DNA of 64,000 bases, from the NCBI GenBank assembly GCA_009809945.1, contig WTPW01000298.1:423269-487268 (forward strand). Direction: 5' to 3'. This document shows, in pieces, positions 34,307 through 46,371 of this stretch. Made by a program: the position numbers and the translations under genes. The stretch comes from Gigaspora margarita (taxonomy: Eukaryota > Glomeromycota > Glomeromycetes > Diversisporales > Gigasporaceae). Within the stretch, counting starts at the first letter, position 1; each line of letters opens with the position of its first letter. The notes under the pieces were generated by a model that saw only the letters and a program-made list of their open reading frames with translations, was not told the DNA's origin and searched no databases.

Positions 34307-34569
34307 ATGTTGGTTTATAGCAGCAGTAGTTTAACAGGAGTAGCAGCTTGGACAATAGTGATTTCAAAAGTAGCAGTTTGGGCAATAATGGTTTCAAAGT
34401 CAGAGGTGGTCTCAGTAGTAGTTTTAGAAGTAGGGGTAGCAACTTTGGTAGTGGTATCAAAAGAGGTCTTGGAGGTTGTCTTGAAGGTGATCTCGAAAAT
34501 GGATTTAATAGTAATAGATTCTGTAAACAATATTATATCTCAAATTGGATTTGTATTAATTTAAAATAA
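34307..34569 (+). other. Ser/Gly-rich low-complexity coding-like segment
   Basis: The plus strand in one frame reads Ser-, Gly-, Phe- and Asn-rich (SSSLGNNGFK, GGLSSSFRSRGSNFGSG, GLGG) from about 34322 to 34569. A second frame is open and Val/Ser-rich and the minus strand is open too, as happens with repeated GTAGTAG / TTCAAA words. It could be a fragment of a Gly/Ser-rich protein, or simply a degenerate microsatellite. No start, domain or neighbour supports a gene. Confidence 0.3.
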
Positions 34570-36512
34570 ATCTAATGCCGCTAAAACCTCTTTATTCTAA
34601 TCTAACCTAGCTTTACACAAACTTCAACTTAATTTTACTTTAACTTTAATTTAATTCTATTCTAATTCTAATCCTATTCTAATTTTAATATTATTCTAAC
34701 TTTAAGATTATCAAAAATAATGATTGAAACAAACTAGTTGTGCAGAGTATTATAGAAAACAATGCATTTTTATCTAAATATTGCCTCATATAATATATAA
34801 CTATGGGCTATTTGGACTGTTGATTTATCTAGTCTTTTTTTTTTTTTTTTTGCAGTTGGTTACTTTGGCTCCAAAGTAACTTAGTGAAATCATGATCTAC
34901 AGTCTGGTTAAGTTACTCAATTTGACCTTGCAATTATACCTAATATTAATATTAAGGGTTCTGCAAATTTGTATGATTATTCCTGCAACTACTATGTGTT
35001 GCAACTATACTTGTTTCTTTAACTTTTATTAGAGCTGCGTCTTTGTTTTTCTTTCCATAAGCGCACATCTTTATAAGTGCACATTATAAAGAATACGTAG
35101 ATAGTGCATAAATTATAGATAGATTGTATGATAAATTAGATATACGAGAAATGTATTTCGATATTTAAAAATGTGAAATTCCACCATGAATAAAGCAAGT
35201 TTCAACTTTGAAAAGTAATAAGAACACTGAATTTTTTTTCTTTACAAACCGTATATACTATCGTAATCATAAATTCTGTGTCAATTCTAACATTTATTAC
35301 CTTATCGCACTACTTAGCATGAACGTAGTATTCCTCTATTACATCACTAGATTAACTTCAGAAATAATTTATTGCTCACCCAGGTGAATTATTCACCCCC
35401 TCTTCAAGTATAAAATACAATCCTGCGATATTAGGATTAGGGTTAAATTTAGGATATGACCGTGAGAGGAGCATTTTTTGTTAGTAAAACGACAGGGTTA
35501 CCCTAGTAAAATGTTGAAATAGCATAAAGTAGGTGAGTAAATTCATGTTTCTTTTTATTTTTTATTTTTTTTTTGCTTTTTACTTTTCGTTTAAGAAATC
35601 TGAAAAAGAATAAATTCAAAACGACGATATGAGAAAGAAATAGTAGTGTTTTTTTTTTTGCGAGTACATGTAACGAACAGCAAGTTATAATATATGTTCC
35701 AAATGCTCAACTCAAAAATTGAATAATATAAGATAACGTTTCGTTTTTGCTATAACTATAATGTAATACGCATGTGATCAAAGGGTGTGGAAATACCTGT
35801 TCCCTATAATGATTGTATATATTATTTACAAAATATTAATCGAAGAATCAATATTAGAGGTGCAACAGAAACTGTTACTACTTACATTGTAAATATCTTT
35901 AATCGATATTAAATTAAAATTTACGTCAAACAAAAATTTTAAATGCGGAATTAATTAGCAGGTGCGCTATGTTAGTGTTAGGTATTATAATTTTAAATTT
36001 GATAACATAGCATGTACTTATATGACAAATTATTCAACGTCACGAAAGAAACATAAGACTTATTTCCAAGAAAATTTAAATTCAATTATGTAACTCCTTT
36101 TTAGGGTAGGACTAATTTCTCCCCACTTCATAATTGAATGTCATCTCTAGTTGGACAATATATATACGTCATCTTCCGCCTACCAATTAAATTACACATA
36201 AAAATGAAAAATCGCCGATAAACATAATTTGCACCTCTTGCAAAACTTTTAATAGTATCTATGTTTTATTTGGCCTTAGTACTGACACTACTAAGATATG
36301 CTTTATTATTTTGGTCATTCTATCAGAACAAAAATTTCGAACTTTAAATGTAATCTATTTGGGACAGGACCAATTGAAACTTGAAGGAAAATTAGTAAAC
36401 CCGGTACTCTGTGTTAGGATATAATCGTTACGCCGGATAAATATCGGGATTAAATTTGAGAAATTGTAGTACAATCTAGAGTGCAAATTCATAGCGCATG
36501 TGTGTTACGAAA
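34570..36512. other. AT-rich spacer
   Basis: No gene is visible. A perfect GTTACTTTGG-CT-CCAAAGTAAC hairpin follows a T-run at about 34857. A TTAGGATTAGGG tract at about 35431 lies between GCTCACC and GGTGAG blocks and may be a worn telomere-tract MITE. Confidence 0.4.
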
Positions 36513-36790
36513 GGTACATTCTTTAAATTTATTTCACAAAATTGATTAAACTTTATATTGATTAATCCGACAATTCCACCATAATCGATTCAAATACTGT
36601 GAAATATTAATGAAATGTTGCAAATTTTTAAAATTTTTTTTTTTTTCACAGGAACATTCTTTAAATTTATTTCATAAAATTGATTAAACTTTATATTGAT
36701 TAATCCGACAATTCCACCATAATCGATTCAAATACTGTGAAGTATTAATGAAATGTTGCAAATTTTAAAATTTTTTTTTTTTTTCACAGG
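36513..36790. repeat. Recent tandem duplication, about 138 bp
   Basis: Two nearly identical units contain ACATTCTTTAAATTTATTTC, GATTAATCCGACAATTCCAC and TGAAATGTTGCAAATTTT followed by a T-run and CACAGG. Only a handful of bases differ, so the duplication is recent. It lies about 0.7 kb upstream of the P450 start. Confidence 0.85.
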
Positions 36791-37513
36791 ATTTATTAAT
36801 AAAGCTAATTGCGCGTATTGACGTTGATTAGAAATGAAATTTTGATTGATTAGTTCGCATGATTTAAATAGTGTTTGCTATTGTTTATGATCTTGATATA
36901 TAAAAGATTATAACTTAGTATATTATTATATAGCCCGTTGCTTGCGCCAACGAGGTTGAATATCTAAAAAAATCCAGAAAACACGAATCTGCACAAATGC
37001 ATAATCCCAGAGATTTTAATAATACAATACACTCAAACTTCACTTATATTCAGAGAATCTTTGAATATAACTTTGGTAAAGAAATAGCTTTAGTAAATTT
37101 AATAAATACGAAATTTATTTTTCCAATTAAAGATATATATTGTAACTTATGTTGCAATATAACCTAGTGAGATAACTGAGGCCTGATTGTATATATAAAG
37201 TAGCTAATTCTCTATGAAAAAGAACGCATTCTTTTAAAAAGACATTTAATTGATGTCACACTACTACATACGTATGTACGATAGTACATTGGCTTCACAA
37301 TAAATATTCAGATTGTCGGTTATTTTTTTATCCTTGTACGGTAAATAATATTATCTAAAGTTCAATAATTAGCATGAGAAAGAAATGATTAATAGGTTAC
37401 ACTTACAGTTTACAATTGTAAATAGTTACTTGGTTCTTATTTTAGCAATGGGATAATAATAATAAATAAATAAATCGGGTCGAATTGATAATTTTTTTCT
37501 CAGGAAAAACACA
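36791..37513. other. Upstream region of the P450
   Basis: AT-rich and without a recognised promoter motif. It presumably holds the 5' control region of the P450 that starts at 37514. Confidence 0.4.
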
Positions 37514-39521
37514 ATGTACCTAATTTATTTCTTGTTGGCATGTCTCTCGTTCTGTTATTTTGTCTTCAAGTCAAATACTCCGCGCGGTCTTAGAAAACTT
37601 CCTTCTCCACCTGGTAGAAGATTCTATTTTGGTTAGTATTAAAATAATTAATTACTTAAGACGTTATTTAATAATTATTTATCACGCAAATCAACTTTTT
37701 TTTTTAGGTCATTTTTTTCAACTAGGTCCTGAACCGCACAAGAAGTAAGAGAAATATGCTTCTAAGAAATAATTAATAATTATTTACATATATATATATT
37801 CTGACATTCTGAATAGATTCACAGAATGGGCAAGAAGTTTAGGTGATATTTATGGCGTACACATGGGTCAACAATATTGGGTTATATTAACCGGTGATAA
37901 AGTTGTTGGCGAACTTTTACAAAAACGTAAGTTAATTCGAATTTTTAAACTTAATTCACTGTATTCTAATTGTTTGTGAAAATCTTTTTTTTTCAATAAT
38001 AGGAGGTGCAAAATATTCATCTCGTTCTCCAAATTATTATTCTTTTGAATTACTGTATAGAAACAAGGGGTTTAATAGTAGTCCATATAATGAAAGATAT
38101 AGGATGCTTACTCCTCTTGGTAAATACATAATTCCATTATTATGATTATTTTTTTTTCATAATATATCAGATATCTTGCATTCTAATTAATTTAATTCTA
38201 ATTTAAATATAGTTCACAGAATTTTAGGTCAAAGGAATATAAAAGAAAACTCTGATATAATAGATAACGAATATCGTATACTTATGCAAAATCTTTGTAA
38301 AGACTCCGAGAATACAAAAGATGGTTTTTATCCAAAAACTTATTTTCATCATGCTGCATTTAATATTATTGCTTTATTTTGTTGGGGTAAACGTACAGAA
38401 AATTGTGAAAGTTCAATTTATAAAGAATTTGGTGGTTTAATAGATGCTCAGTTATACCTTGTCGCAACAACAAATAGAGTTTCATCATTTTTCCCAATTT
38501 TAAAATGGTTGCCAAAAAATAAGTTATATAATATGGTGATTAAGAGTAGAACTGAAGCTGAAACTTTTTTTGAAAAGATAATTAAAGATGTTAAAGAAGA
38601 TAAAGAAAAGAGACCCTGTGCTATTAGAGATATGCTAAACAAAATAAATGAAGGTATATTGGATGATGAATATGATATTAATCATGTTTTTAATAATTTA
38701 TTTACTGCTGGAACTGTAAGTATTTAAATATTATAAATATCTGATATTATAAAAAAATAAATAAATCATAAAAAATTAATAAAAAATTTAAATTCTAGGA
38801 CTCAGTTGCTTCAAGTTTGACTTGGCTCACCGCTGTTTTAGCTAATCATCCTGAAATTCAAGCTAAAGCTCATCAAGAGCTTGATCAAGTAATTGGTCAA
38901 ACTCGTCTACCAAAAATTTCTGATGAACCAAATCTTCATTATATACGTGCTATAATTAAAGAGGGCCAAAGATATTGTGGTCCTGTTTATCTTTCTGTAC
39001 CTCATTATATTGAAGAAGATGATGATTATAATGGGTATCATATTCCAGCAAATAGTGCTGTAGTTACAAATAGTTATGGAATTCATATGGATGAAAAACG
39101 TTATGAAAATCCTAAAGAATATAATCCTGAAAGGTTTTTAGGAATTAAAGAAAGTAGTGCTATGTTAGCAAATGGAAATTGTGAATATAGAGATCATTTT
39201 GGTTTTGGTGCTGGAAGAAGACTTTGCACTGGAATTCATTTGGTACATATTTATAAAATAGTAAGTACTGTATATTTAAATAATTTATTTTTAACTTATA
39301 ACTTTATGATTTAAACACAGGCTGAACGGGAACTTTTCATGGGAATCTCACATCTTCTCTGGTGCTTCCGAATTGAAAACGCGTCACCATTAGGTAAAGA
39401 TGGTAGACCAATACCAATTGGTTTAGATATAGAACGTTTTTCTATTACTGTTTGGCCTAAAAATTATCGTGTTAGATTTGTAAAACGACACGATAATGTT
39501 GATAAGGTTTTATTTAATTAA
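37514..39521 (+). CDS. Cytochrome P450 monooxygenase, seven exons
   Basis: Exons are 37514-37631, 37708-37744, 37817-37926, 38003-38119, 38213-38715, 38799-39242 and 39321-39521. All introns are GT-AG and 72-93 bp long, except where noted by these limits, and all phases join, giving 509 aa with a TAA stop. The N-terminus (MYLIYFLLACLSFCYFVF) is one membrane anchor followed by a Pro-rich hinge (LPSPPGRRF), as in microsomal P450s facing the cytosol. The I-helix motif is AGTDS (residues 293-297), the ExxR pair is E350/R353 (EGQR), PERF follows (YNPERFLG), and the haem loop is FGFGAGRRLCTGIHL with Cys438. All residues needed for haem binding are present. It should use molecular oxygen with electrons from a P450 reductase. 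The overall look is that of the expanded, CYP2-like P450s of these fungi; the substrate cannot be told. Nothing nearby suggests a cluster. Confidence 0.93.
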
Positions 39522-39794
39522 ATTAATTAATATTACTAAAATTAAAATCAAAAAAATTTATTGTAAAAATGTCAAATATTTCTATTTAATTAAGATAATA
39601 TAGCTTGGTGCAAATACCTTATGTTGTAATACATTTATCCATTTAACTAATCAAAATAAACTATGCTTTTAAGAAATGTTAAGTACGAAAAATATGGAAG
39701 ATTACAGTCTAAATCTATCTTAGTGTACTAATAAAATATGTTGGGAACACAATTTTATACATAACAACAGTCATATTCTTACAAAATACCATAT
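39522..39794. other. P450 downstream region
   Basis: AT-rich. It presumably contains the P450 3' end; no strong poly-A motif can be singled out. Confidence 0.4.
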
Positions 39795-39905
39795 CATATT
39801 TCGCGAAATACCGTCGATGAGTATTATTTCGAATAATGACTCAAATTAAGCTTAATTTAGGCCAAAATTCGAAATTATACCCCTCATTATTTCGTAAACA
39901 GTAAG
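39795..39905. mobile_element. Worn palindromic MITE, AAGCTT-centred
   Basis: TTTCGCGAAATA and TATTTCG(T)AAA-like ends face each other around AAATTAAGCTTAATTT, with GGCCAAAATTCGAAATTA to the right. It is a diverged relative of 40417-40520. Confidence 0.5.
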
Positions 39906-40416
39906 CATTTCTAGTGCTAACTAGATAAATAATTCTTACTGCACCCTGATGCTTTTTAATAAGAAAAAATGATTTTATTATAAATAAAGTAACATAATAA
40001 CAGTAACGTATCTCTCATTAACTTTTATTTATTGTTGACAATCACGATCAAACAAGTGAGACGCTATAAAGTTCATTCCAAAATTACGGCTTGAGCTAAC
40101 TGCACATGTATGTGCTCAGCTCTTCCAACCAACTGTTCTGGCAAAAACAAACCAAAATTAAATAATATCAATATAAAAATTCCTTAAAAATTTTAGAATA
40201 ATATATGCTCTGCACAATCCCAACCTAACCTTGAATAATAATAGTCTTTATTATTGTACTTTAATTCTTACACTTTATTCGATTGGTTTGATTTCTACGT
40301 TACACTCGATCCAGGAGTGTTAGCCAATGACCTACGTAAGTCACATTGGTCATATAATCATATGACTTTTGGTCATATAGATCATGTTAAATACTATTAA
40401 AAAAATTTTATTTTTA

Positions 40417-40520
40417 CCGTATTTTCGCGGAATAACGCGCCGGGATGCAATTCGAATTTTGGCCCGAATTAAGCTTAATTCTGGCCAAAATTCTGAAATA
40501 ACACCCCTGTGCGTTGTTCC
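40417..40520. mobile_element. Palindromic MITE, AAGCTT-centred
   Basis: The ends TATTTTCGCGGAATAACGC and the complement of ATATTTTTGCGGAACAACGC are followed by TTTTGGCCCGAATTAAGCTTAATTCTGGCC at the centre (split: TTTTGGCC and GAATTAAGCTTAATTC). About 104 bp. The family also occurs at 39795. Confidence 0.65.
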
Positions 40521-40850
40521 GCAAAAATATTCTTACTATATTAAAAGGTCATAAAGTCATGTCATGTCAGCTTTCGTTATGACCAAATGACCTATGACAG
40601 ATCATAAAGATTATATAAGTCATTTAAGGCCATCGGCCAACACTATGATCCCTGATTGTCAAAGCCACGTGCCAGTAACTTACAGTATCAAAAAGCCTTT
40701 GAAATCCACAAAATTTAACATCTCCGGCAAACTTTTCCTTTGTATAGCCAAGTGCAATTGGATATAACTTAAGTACTGCCCAATTAAAATCTCTAGGTGA
40801 AAACTTAAGCCTTCATTACTGCACTATATCGAATTGTAATTGAAACACAT
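40521..40850. other. Spacer
   Basis: No gene is visible. GACCAAATGACC and GGTCATA words between 40320 and 40620 suggest a further worn repeat. Confidence 0.4.
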
Positions 40851-41161
40851 CCCTATGAGAAAAGTGGTCCGGGTGTTGATACAGGTTGACACGGGTTTGT
40901 CTGGATAGGCACGTGTCATGTGGCACGTAAAGGCATGAAACACGAACCAAAACGTGACAAAATGGCGTGCCAAAACCCGTAAGTTTTGGTTTAGTAAAGT
41001 GCAGCAAAACCCGGTCCATTTACGGTCCAAAATGTCCGGGTAAACAGTCCAATTCGGACCAATTCAACGTGCCAACACGGATCACAGACATACAAATCCG
41101 TGCCACACTGACCGTGTCTCCGTATAAACACGTGCCTACACGGATCAATTTTTTCATAGGG
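40851..41161. mobile_element. GC-richer 311-bp element with CCCTATGA ends
   Basis: TIRs CCCTATGAGAAAA / TTTTTTCATAGGG enclose DNA much richer in G+C than the surroundings, with repeated CACGTG, CGTGCC, ACACGG and GGTCC words. CAT is present on both sides (40848-40850, 41162-41164), which may be a 3-bp duplication. The open frames on both strands (about 65-80 aa) come from these repeated words and are not supported as genes. Confidence 0.6.
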
Positions 41162-41164
41162 CAT

Positions 41165-41749
41165 GTACAGTACACAGTACAGTCCAATAACCGTTTGTCA
41201 TTTCGATAGATCATGCCACTTTTATAGCGTATATGTTACTTCCCTATATTGTTAAATTATTATTATTAGTATTATTATTATTGTTGTTGTTTTTTGTTCC
41301 TGAAATGACCTAAACACAAATCATATTGATTAAATCAATTTTTCAGGTGAACTTTCGACTTAAGTTTTATTTGACGACATTCACTATCCGATTTATCCTA
41401 TGATTGATAATTAACCAACTAATTGAAAATAATATCGTTATTTTTTTTTTATTAATATAACCTCAGCAAAAATAATCAACTACTGAATATTTATTTTATC
41501 CAAATTTGCTATTATTTACCAATCTCAAATATATCTGCTTACTTACCAGGAACGAATTAACTGAAAATAATTTAGTAGTCAATATGTAATTGATTCAACT
41601 TGAATAAACTAATATTACTTATATCCAAATGCCTTTATTTGTTACTTGTTTTTCTCAATATATTTATACTTTTACAAGTATGAATTGACTCCAGATGTTT
41701 TTGAGGTTTAATTTCCAATGTTTTAATCATCTCAACTGCAGTCAAATAT
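41165..41749. other. AT-rich spacer
   Basis: No gene is visible; ATTATTATTATTG-type low complexity lies near 41258. Confidence 0.4.
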
Positions 41750-42640
41750 ATATATTTTTTATACAAAGTTTATCATTCTCATTATAACCCTTCATATAAT
41801 GATATTGATGATAAAGGTTTAAGGCAACGTTATTAACAGTGGGTCGTTTCAGCAGATCTAAGTCCATACATTGTTGGACTAAATTGATATAACAATCTGG
41901 AGTTCCAAGTGTAAATGCTGGACGTAATCCAAAGTTGATATATTTCTGCTATGAAAATCACAATATATAAATCCTGCATTATGAATGTTAACTAAATCAC
42001 CAGATATATTTATAAGTCGCAATAATTTATTTTCCTAAGTAATCTTAGTAAAATTTGTTTAAAGATTTCCACTATTGGCAAATTGAAATACTATCAAGTA
42101 TTCTCCAGGTAAGGTGCTCATTATTTTCTATATTCCTAGTTAATCCATATATCTTTAGTTCACTACCTTTAATTTGCTCTCCATATGATTTTGAAACTTG
42201 TAAATGAATTTATTTTCTTCATATACAGTATTAAACATTTAAATATATGACGAAAAACTTACTTCTTTTAAAAAATCTTTTTCCGACAATCTTGAGAATT
42301 GATAATGTTTTGAACGCAACCTTATTTGATTTTTTTACTACGGTTTACATATTTTCCATCTTTACGTTTAATAAATTATACCCATCTGACCAAGATTACT
42401 GAAAATACTGAGCCAAAACCCATCACCAATTTTTTTCAATTTCTCACAAAAATCTATCAAATGGAATTCATTCAATCACCTCCGCGTGCATTATGGCTTT
42501 ACGTTGAAAATATTTAATACAATCATCAATCTCATTATCTTCACTTAAACATCCTTTGCTGAACAATTATTTTAGGTTCACATGTATGACACCAGGCATA
42601 AAAAGTGTTAACCCGCTTACACTTTCACATTTTCCATAAA
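41750..42640 (-). pseudogene. Decayed protein kinase relic
   Basis: Read on the minus strand and across several frames, pieces follow the order seen in the compact kinases of these fungi: AIMHAEVIEW (about 42490-42460, a pre-kinase linker), FHLIDFCE and KIGDGF (Gly-loop remnant), SKHYQFSRLSEKDFLKE, GEYLIVFQFANSGNL (about 42115-42070, hinge), LRLINISGDLVNIHNAGFIY then CDFHSRNI (catalytic loop with HRD worn to YCD, about 42015-41939), and SPTMYGLRSAETTH. Stops and frame changes are frequent, so the gene is long dead. Upstream on the same strand, GKCESVSGLTL near 42610 may be its older N-terminus. Confidence 0.7.
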
Positions 42641-42779
42641 CGGAGGATCATTGTGAATTAATTTATTTGATGCTATGGTACTTAAAATTTTGCATGAAAT
42701 AAATGAATAATAAGTTAACAGGAATACTTGACGTCTAGTTTACACGCAAATGAATATAATCATAAGTTAACAAGGACAT

Positions 42780-44340
42780 GCAAATGAAAATAACCCTTGA
42801 TAGAAAATTCTATTAATGGTAAATAATATGTACATTGTTTTATGAATAAACTATATACTTACGCTAGAATACATAAGTGAAAGAACAGAGAAATAAGATT
42901 AATATAGAGAATAAAATGTGTACATTGTTTTATGAATAAACTATATACTTACTTCCTTGTAATATAGATGTAATATTTAATAGAGAATTCTATTGATGAT
43001 AATATATATATATATGATTTCATGAATAATTAACACGTAAACGACAGAATAGAGAAGTAATATTTAATTGATATACCAACGACAAAATGTGTACATTATT
43101 TTATGAGTCAATTATATACTTACAAATTTAACACATATTGAAATAAAATGTGTACATTATTTTATGAATATACTTATTCCCTAGTAATTTGAGAAATAAT
43201 ACTTATTAAGTATTATTTCTCAAATTATTAGGGAATAAGTATATTCATAAAATAATGTACACATTTTATTATCAATAGAATTCTCTACTGTAGAGAATTC
43301 TATTGATAATAAAATGTGTACATTATTTTATGAATAAGTTATATACTTACAAACTGTAAAACTGATAATTTAACATACAAGTAAAGGACATAGAATATTT
43401 AATAGAGAATCTTATTAACGATAAAATTATTTTATAATATTTATAATATGAACTATATACTTACAAACTGGTGATTTAACACGCAAGTGGAAAAAAACAG
43501 AAAAATAATATTTTAATAGAGAATCCTATTGACAGTAAAATGTGTACATTATTTTATGAATAAACTAAATACTTACGATCTGGTAATTTAACACGTAAAA
43601 CAGAACAGAGAAGTAAGATTAAAAAGAATTCTATACTTATAAACTGGTAATTTAACATGAGAAGTAATATTTTAATAAAAAATTCTATTAACGATAAAAT
43701 GAGCACGTTATTTTATGAATAAATTTATAATTACCGTCTAAGTAATTTAAAAGTAATATTTAATAGAGAATAATATTGATAATAAAATGTGTATGTTATT
43801 TTATGAACAAACTATATACTTACAAACTGGTAATTTAACATGTAAATGTAAGAACAGAAAAATAATAATTAATATAGATTTTAATTAATGATAAAATGTG
43901 TACATTATTTTATGAATAAACTATTCACTTACAAACTGGTAATTTAACACGTAAGTGAAAGAAGTAGTATTTAATATAGAATTCTATTGATGATAAAATG
44001 CGTACTTTATTTTATAAATAAATTATATACTTACAATTGGTAATTTAACATGTAAGTGAAAGAATAGAGAGTATATTTTATAGAGATTTCTATTAGCGAT
44101 AAAATGTGTATATGATTTCATGAATAAACTATATATGCTTACTCCCTAATAATTTGAACAATGAAGTAATATTAAATAAATTATATACTTACAAACTGGT
44201 AATTTAACATGTAAATGAAAGAACAGAAAAATAATATTTAATAAAGATTTCTACTGACGACATTATTTCATGAGTATACTATATACTTACAAACTTGCAG
44301 TTTAACACGCAAGTAGAGAACAAAGAAGTAATATTGGTTA
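42780..44340. repeat. Satellite array, about 90-110-bp units, with an inverted block
   Basis: Roughly 16 units share AATAGAGAATTCTATTGATG, ATAAAATGTGTACATTATTT, TATGAATAAACTATATACTT and ACAAACTGGTAATTTAACAC, with AAGTGAAAGAACAGAGAAAT at the join. Between 43140 and 43330 the units are inverted and form two linked palindromes centred near 43205 and 43281. Units differ by 10-25 percent, so the array is not newly made. It starts next to the kinase relic. Confidence 0.88.
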
Positions 44341-46259
44341 TTCTCGATATTACTGTATTATAATGTTAATAATTGCGATGATGTACTAAAGTCTTATTCT
44401 AAGAATGATTATTCATTTAACCAACTTGTGAATTGAATATACTGTAAAAATATAAATTCCGCAATCAAAAAATTTTAAATATCGATAGGACTCTGTAAGT
44501 GCTTGGACGGACTATAAAAATGGTGCTGTACATGTACAGTACTTGGTACTTTTATATTAAGGTGATATATATTAGATTGGAGTATTTCTCGGTTCGCTTT
44601 GAGCATTGATATATATTAGATCAGATTATAGCTCATTCTTTACGAAATTTAAAGTTTGATACGACATTAAGTTAATATTGCATCTGATCTTAGAATATAT
44701 CTCATATTAAATTTAAAAAGTCTTTAAGATATATATTAAATAGAGTGATATAGAATATTCACAAAAGATGAAATTCGCCAGGCACACTATTCCTCAAAAA
44801 TACTTTAATTGATATTGGAACACTAAGCAATAATGATTAGCATCCTTTGATCTTACTTTAAATTAATAATTCGCAACATATAAATAAATTATAAACCAAG
44901 TCTATAATAAATTTACTCGAGATTAACAAATTTTTAATATAATTTTCTAAAACCTCGATTATGATTATGATACCTTTCTCATATTAAAGAATTATATATA
45001 ATGCGTAATAAAAAATATATGACTTAAAATTCTAACTAGTAATTCTATAAAAAAGTTAGAATATTAAGAAACGTTATGTCATTTACGTTTTCAATTTGTT
45101 TTGATAAAAAAAATGAAAAATATTATGGATTCAGAATACTGTATATTTTATTGGAACGTACGTTCTATTTTATGTAATCAGCCCGATTAGCCAGTTGATG
45201 ATGATACAGATCTGTTAGTCTCCATATTATATATGGGCTGGTCGATTAAATCAGTCCTGTATGATAGAATTACATCATCACACAATCATAATATTGTAAT
45301 TAGCCAATCTCTTTCATAATGTTTATGACAAGGTGATTAGTATTGTGCGCAACCTTAATCTATTCATTACACCTTATTAGTAATTTTTTAAAGGGGCATT
45401 TGTATCGCTCTTTGTGTGTGATATTGACTAAAATACTTTGTTACCAATATTATGGAAATTAAGTTGATTTTTTTAAGAAATTTGTATCAATAAGTGTAAA
45501 TAAACTTTAATTTTCCGGTTGAATTCTACTCGGAATTTATAAATTTATTGTAAAAATGGTAAGTATATATGCTTCAAAAATGGGGGTTGTGTGACAACAC
45601 CGGTCTCTAGAATGCAAGTCCAGAATGTGTGACAGGTTGGTGCCAGACTACCAATCAGATTTCAAGGTCAGGTATAACGATGCATGATCAGAAAAACTCA
45701 TTCGTTTTGCCAAAATCGGTTATTTCTCAAAAATCTGCATAAGAAACCATCTTTCGTGCATAAATTGAACAATTTTACTATATATCTTACTATTCTATAA
45801 CCTTTAATACAAGCACTAACCTAAATGTGTGATCGAAAACAGCATTAACTTGTCACACATTTAGGTCTTGCCTTTGTGATCGACAACAGTCACACATTTA
45901 GGTCTTGCCTTTAGAAAATGAGGTGCATTTTCTAGACTTTTCTGAATTTATGCAGTGTAACATGGCGGATAATTAAAAAAAAACAAAATAATAATGAAAA
46001 AAAGCGAGTAAATAAAGAATCTTGTAACATTTTCGGAGTATGAATGCCGTATTTAAAAGTAAAAAAAAAAATATAAAAATTGCACATTCTGTCTCAATTT
46101 TGATTGTACAAAGATAGATTTATAGAGAAAAATCGGATCAAAAATAAAGTCAATACGATTAGTCATTTTCATTTACATTTCCTAGTTTGGTTTTTTTGCA
46201 TATTAAAATTTCAATCTATTAAATATTAACGAATCAAAAAATAAATAATTCTCTGATAC

Positions 46260-46262
<3 letters not shown>
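44341..46262. other. AT-rich spacer with short repeats
   Basis: No gene is visible. CACACATTTAGGTCTTGCCT occurs twice (45855 and 45893). Around 45640-45800 lies a block with ACCAATCAGATTTCAAGGTC that resembles the GATCGACCAAT elements of the first 6 kb. Confidence 0.4.

Positions 46263-46290
<28 letters not shown>
46263..46290. repeat. (TA)n microsatellite
   Basis: Fourteen TA units, 82 bp upstream of the next coding frame. Confidence 0.9.
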
Positions 46291-46371
46291 CTAAACAAAA
46301 AGAAATATTCAAATTATTCAATAAATCATTTCGTAAAGTCTAGAACATTCATCATTTCGTTTTATTTAATC

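Noticed and set aside
40816-41214. Four overlapping frames on both strands
   Set aside because: All lie in the word-rich 311-bp TIR element; none has a domain or codon bias distinct from the others.
42780-44340. CRISPR-like array
   Set aside because: Units are contiguous and diverged, with no unique spacers between constant repeats; it is a satellite.
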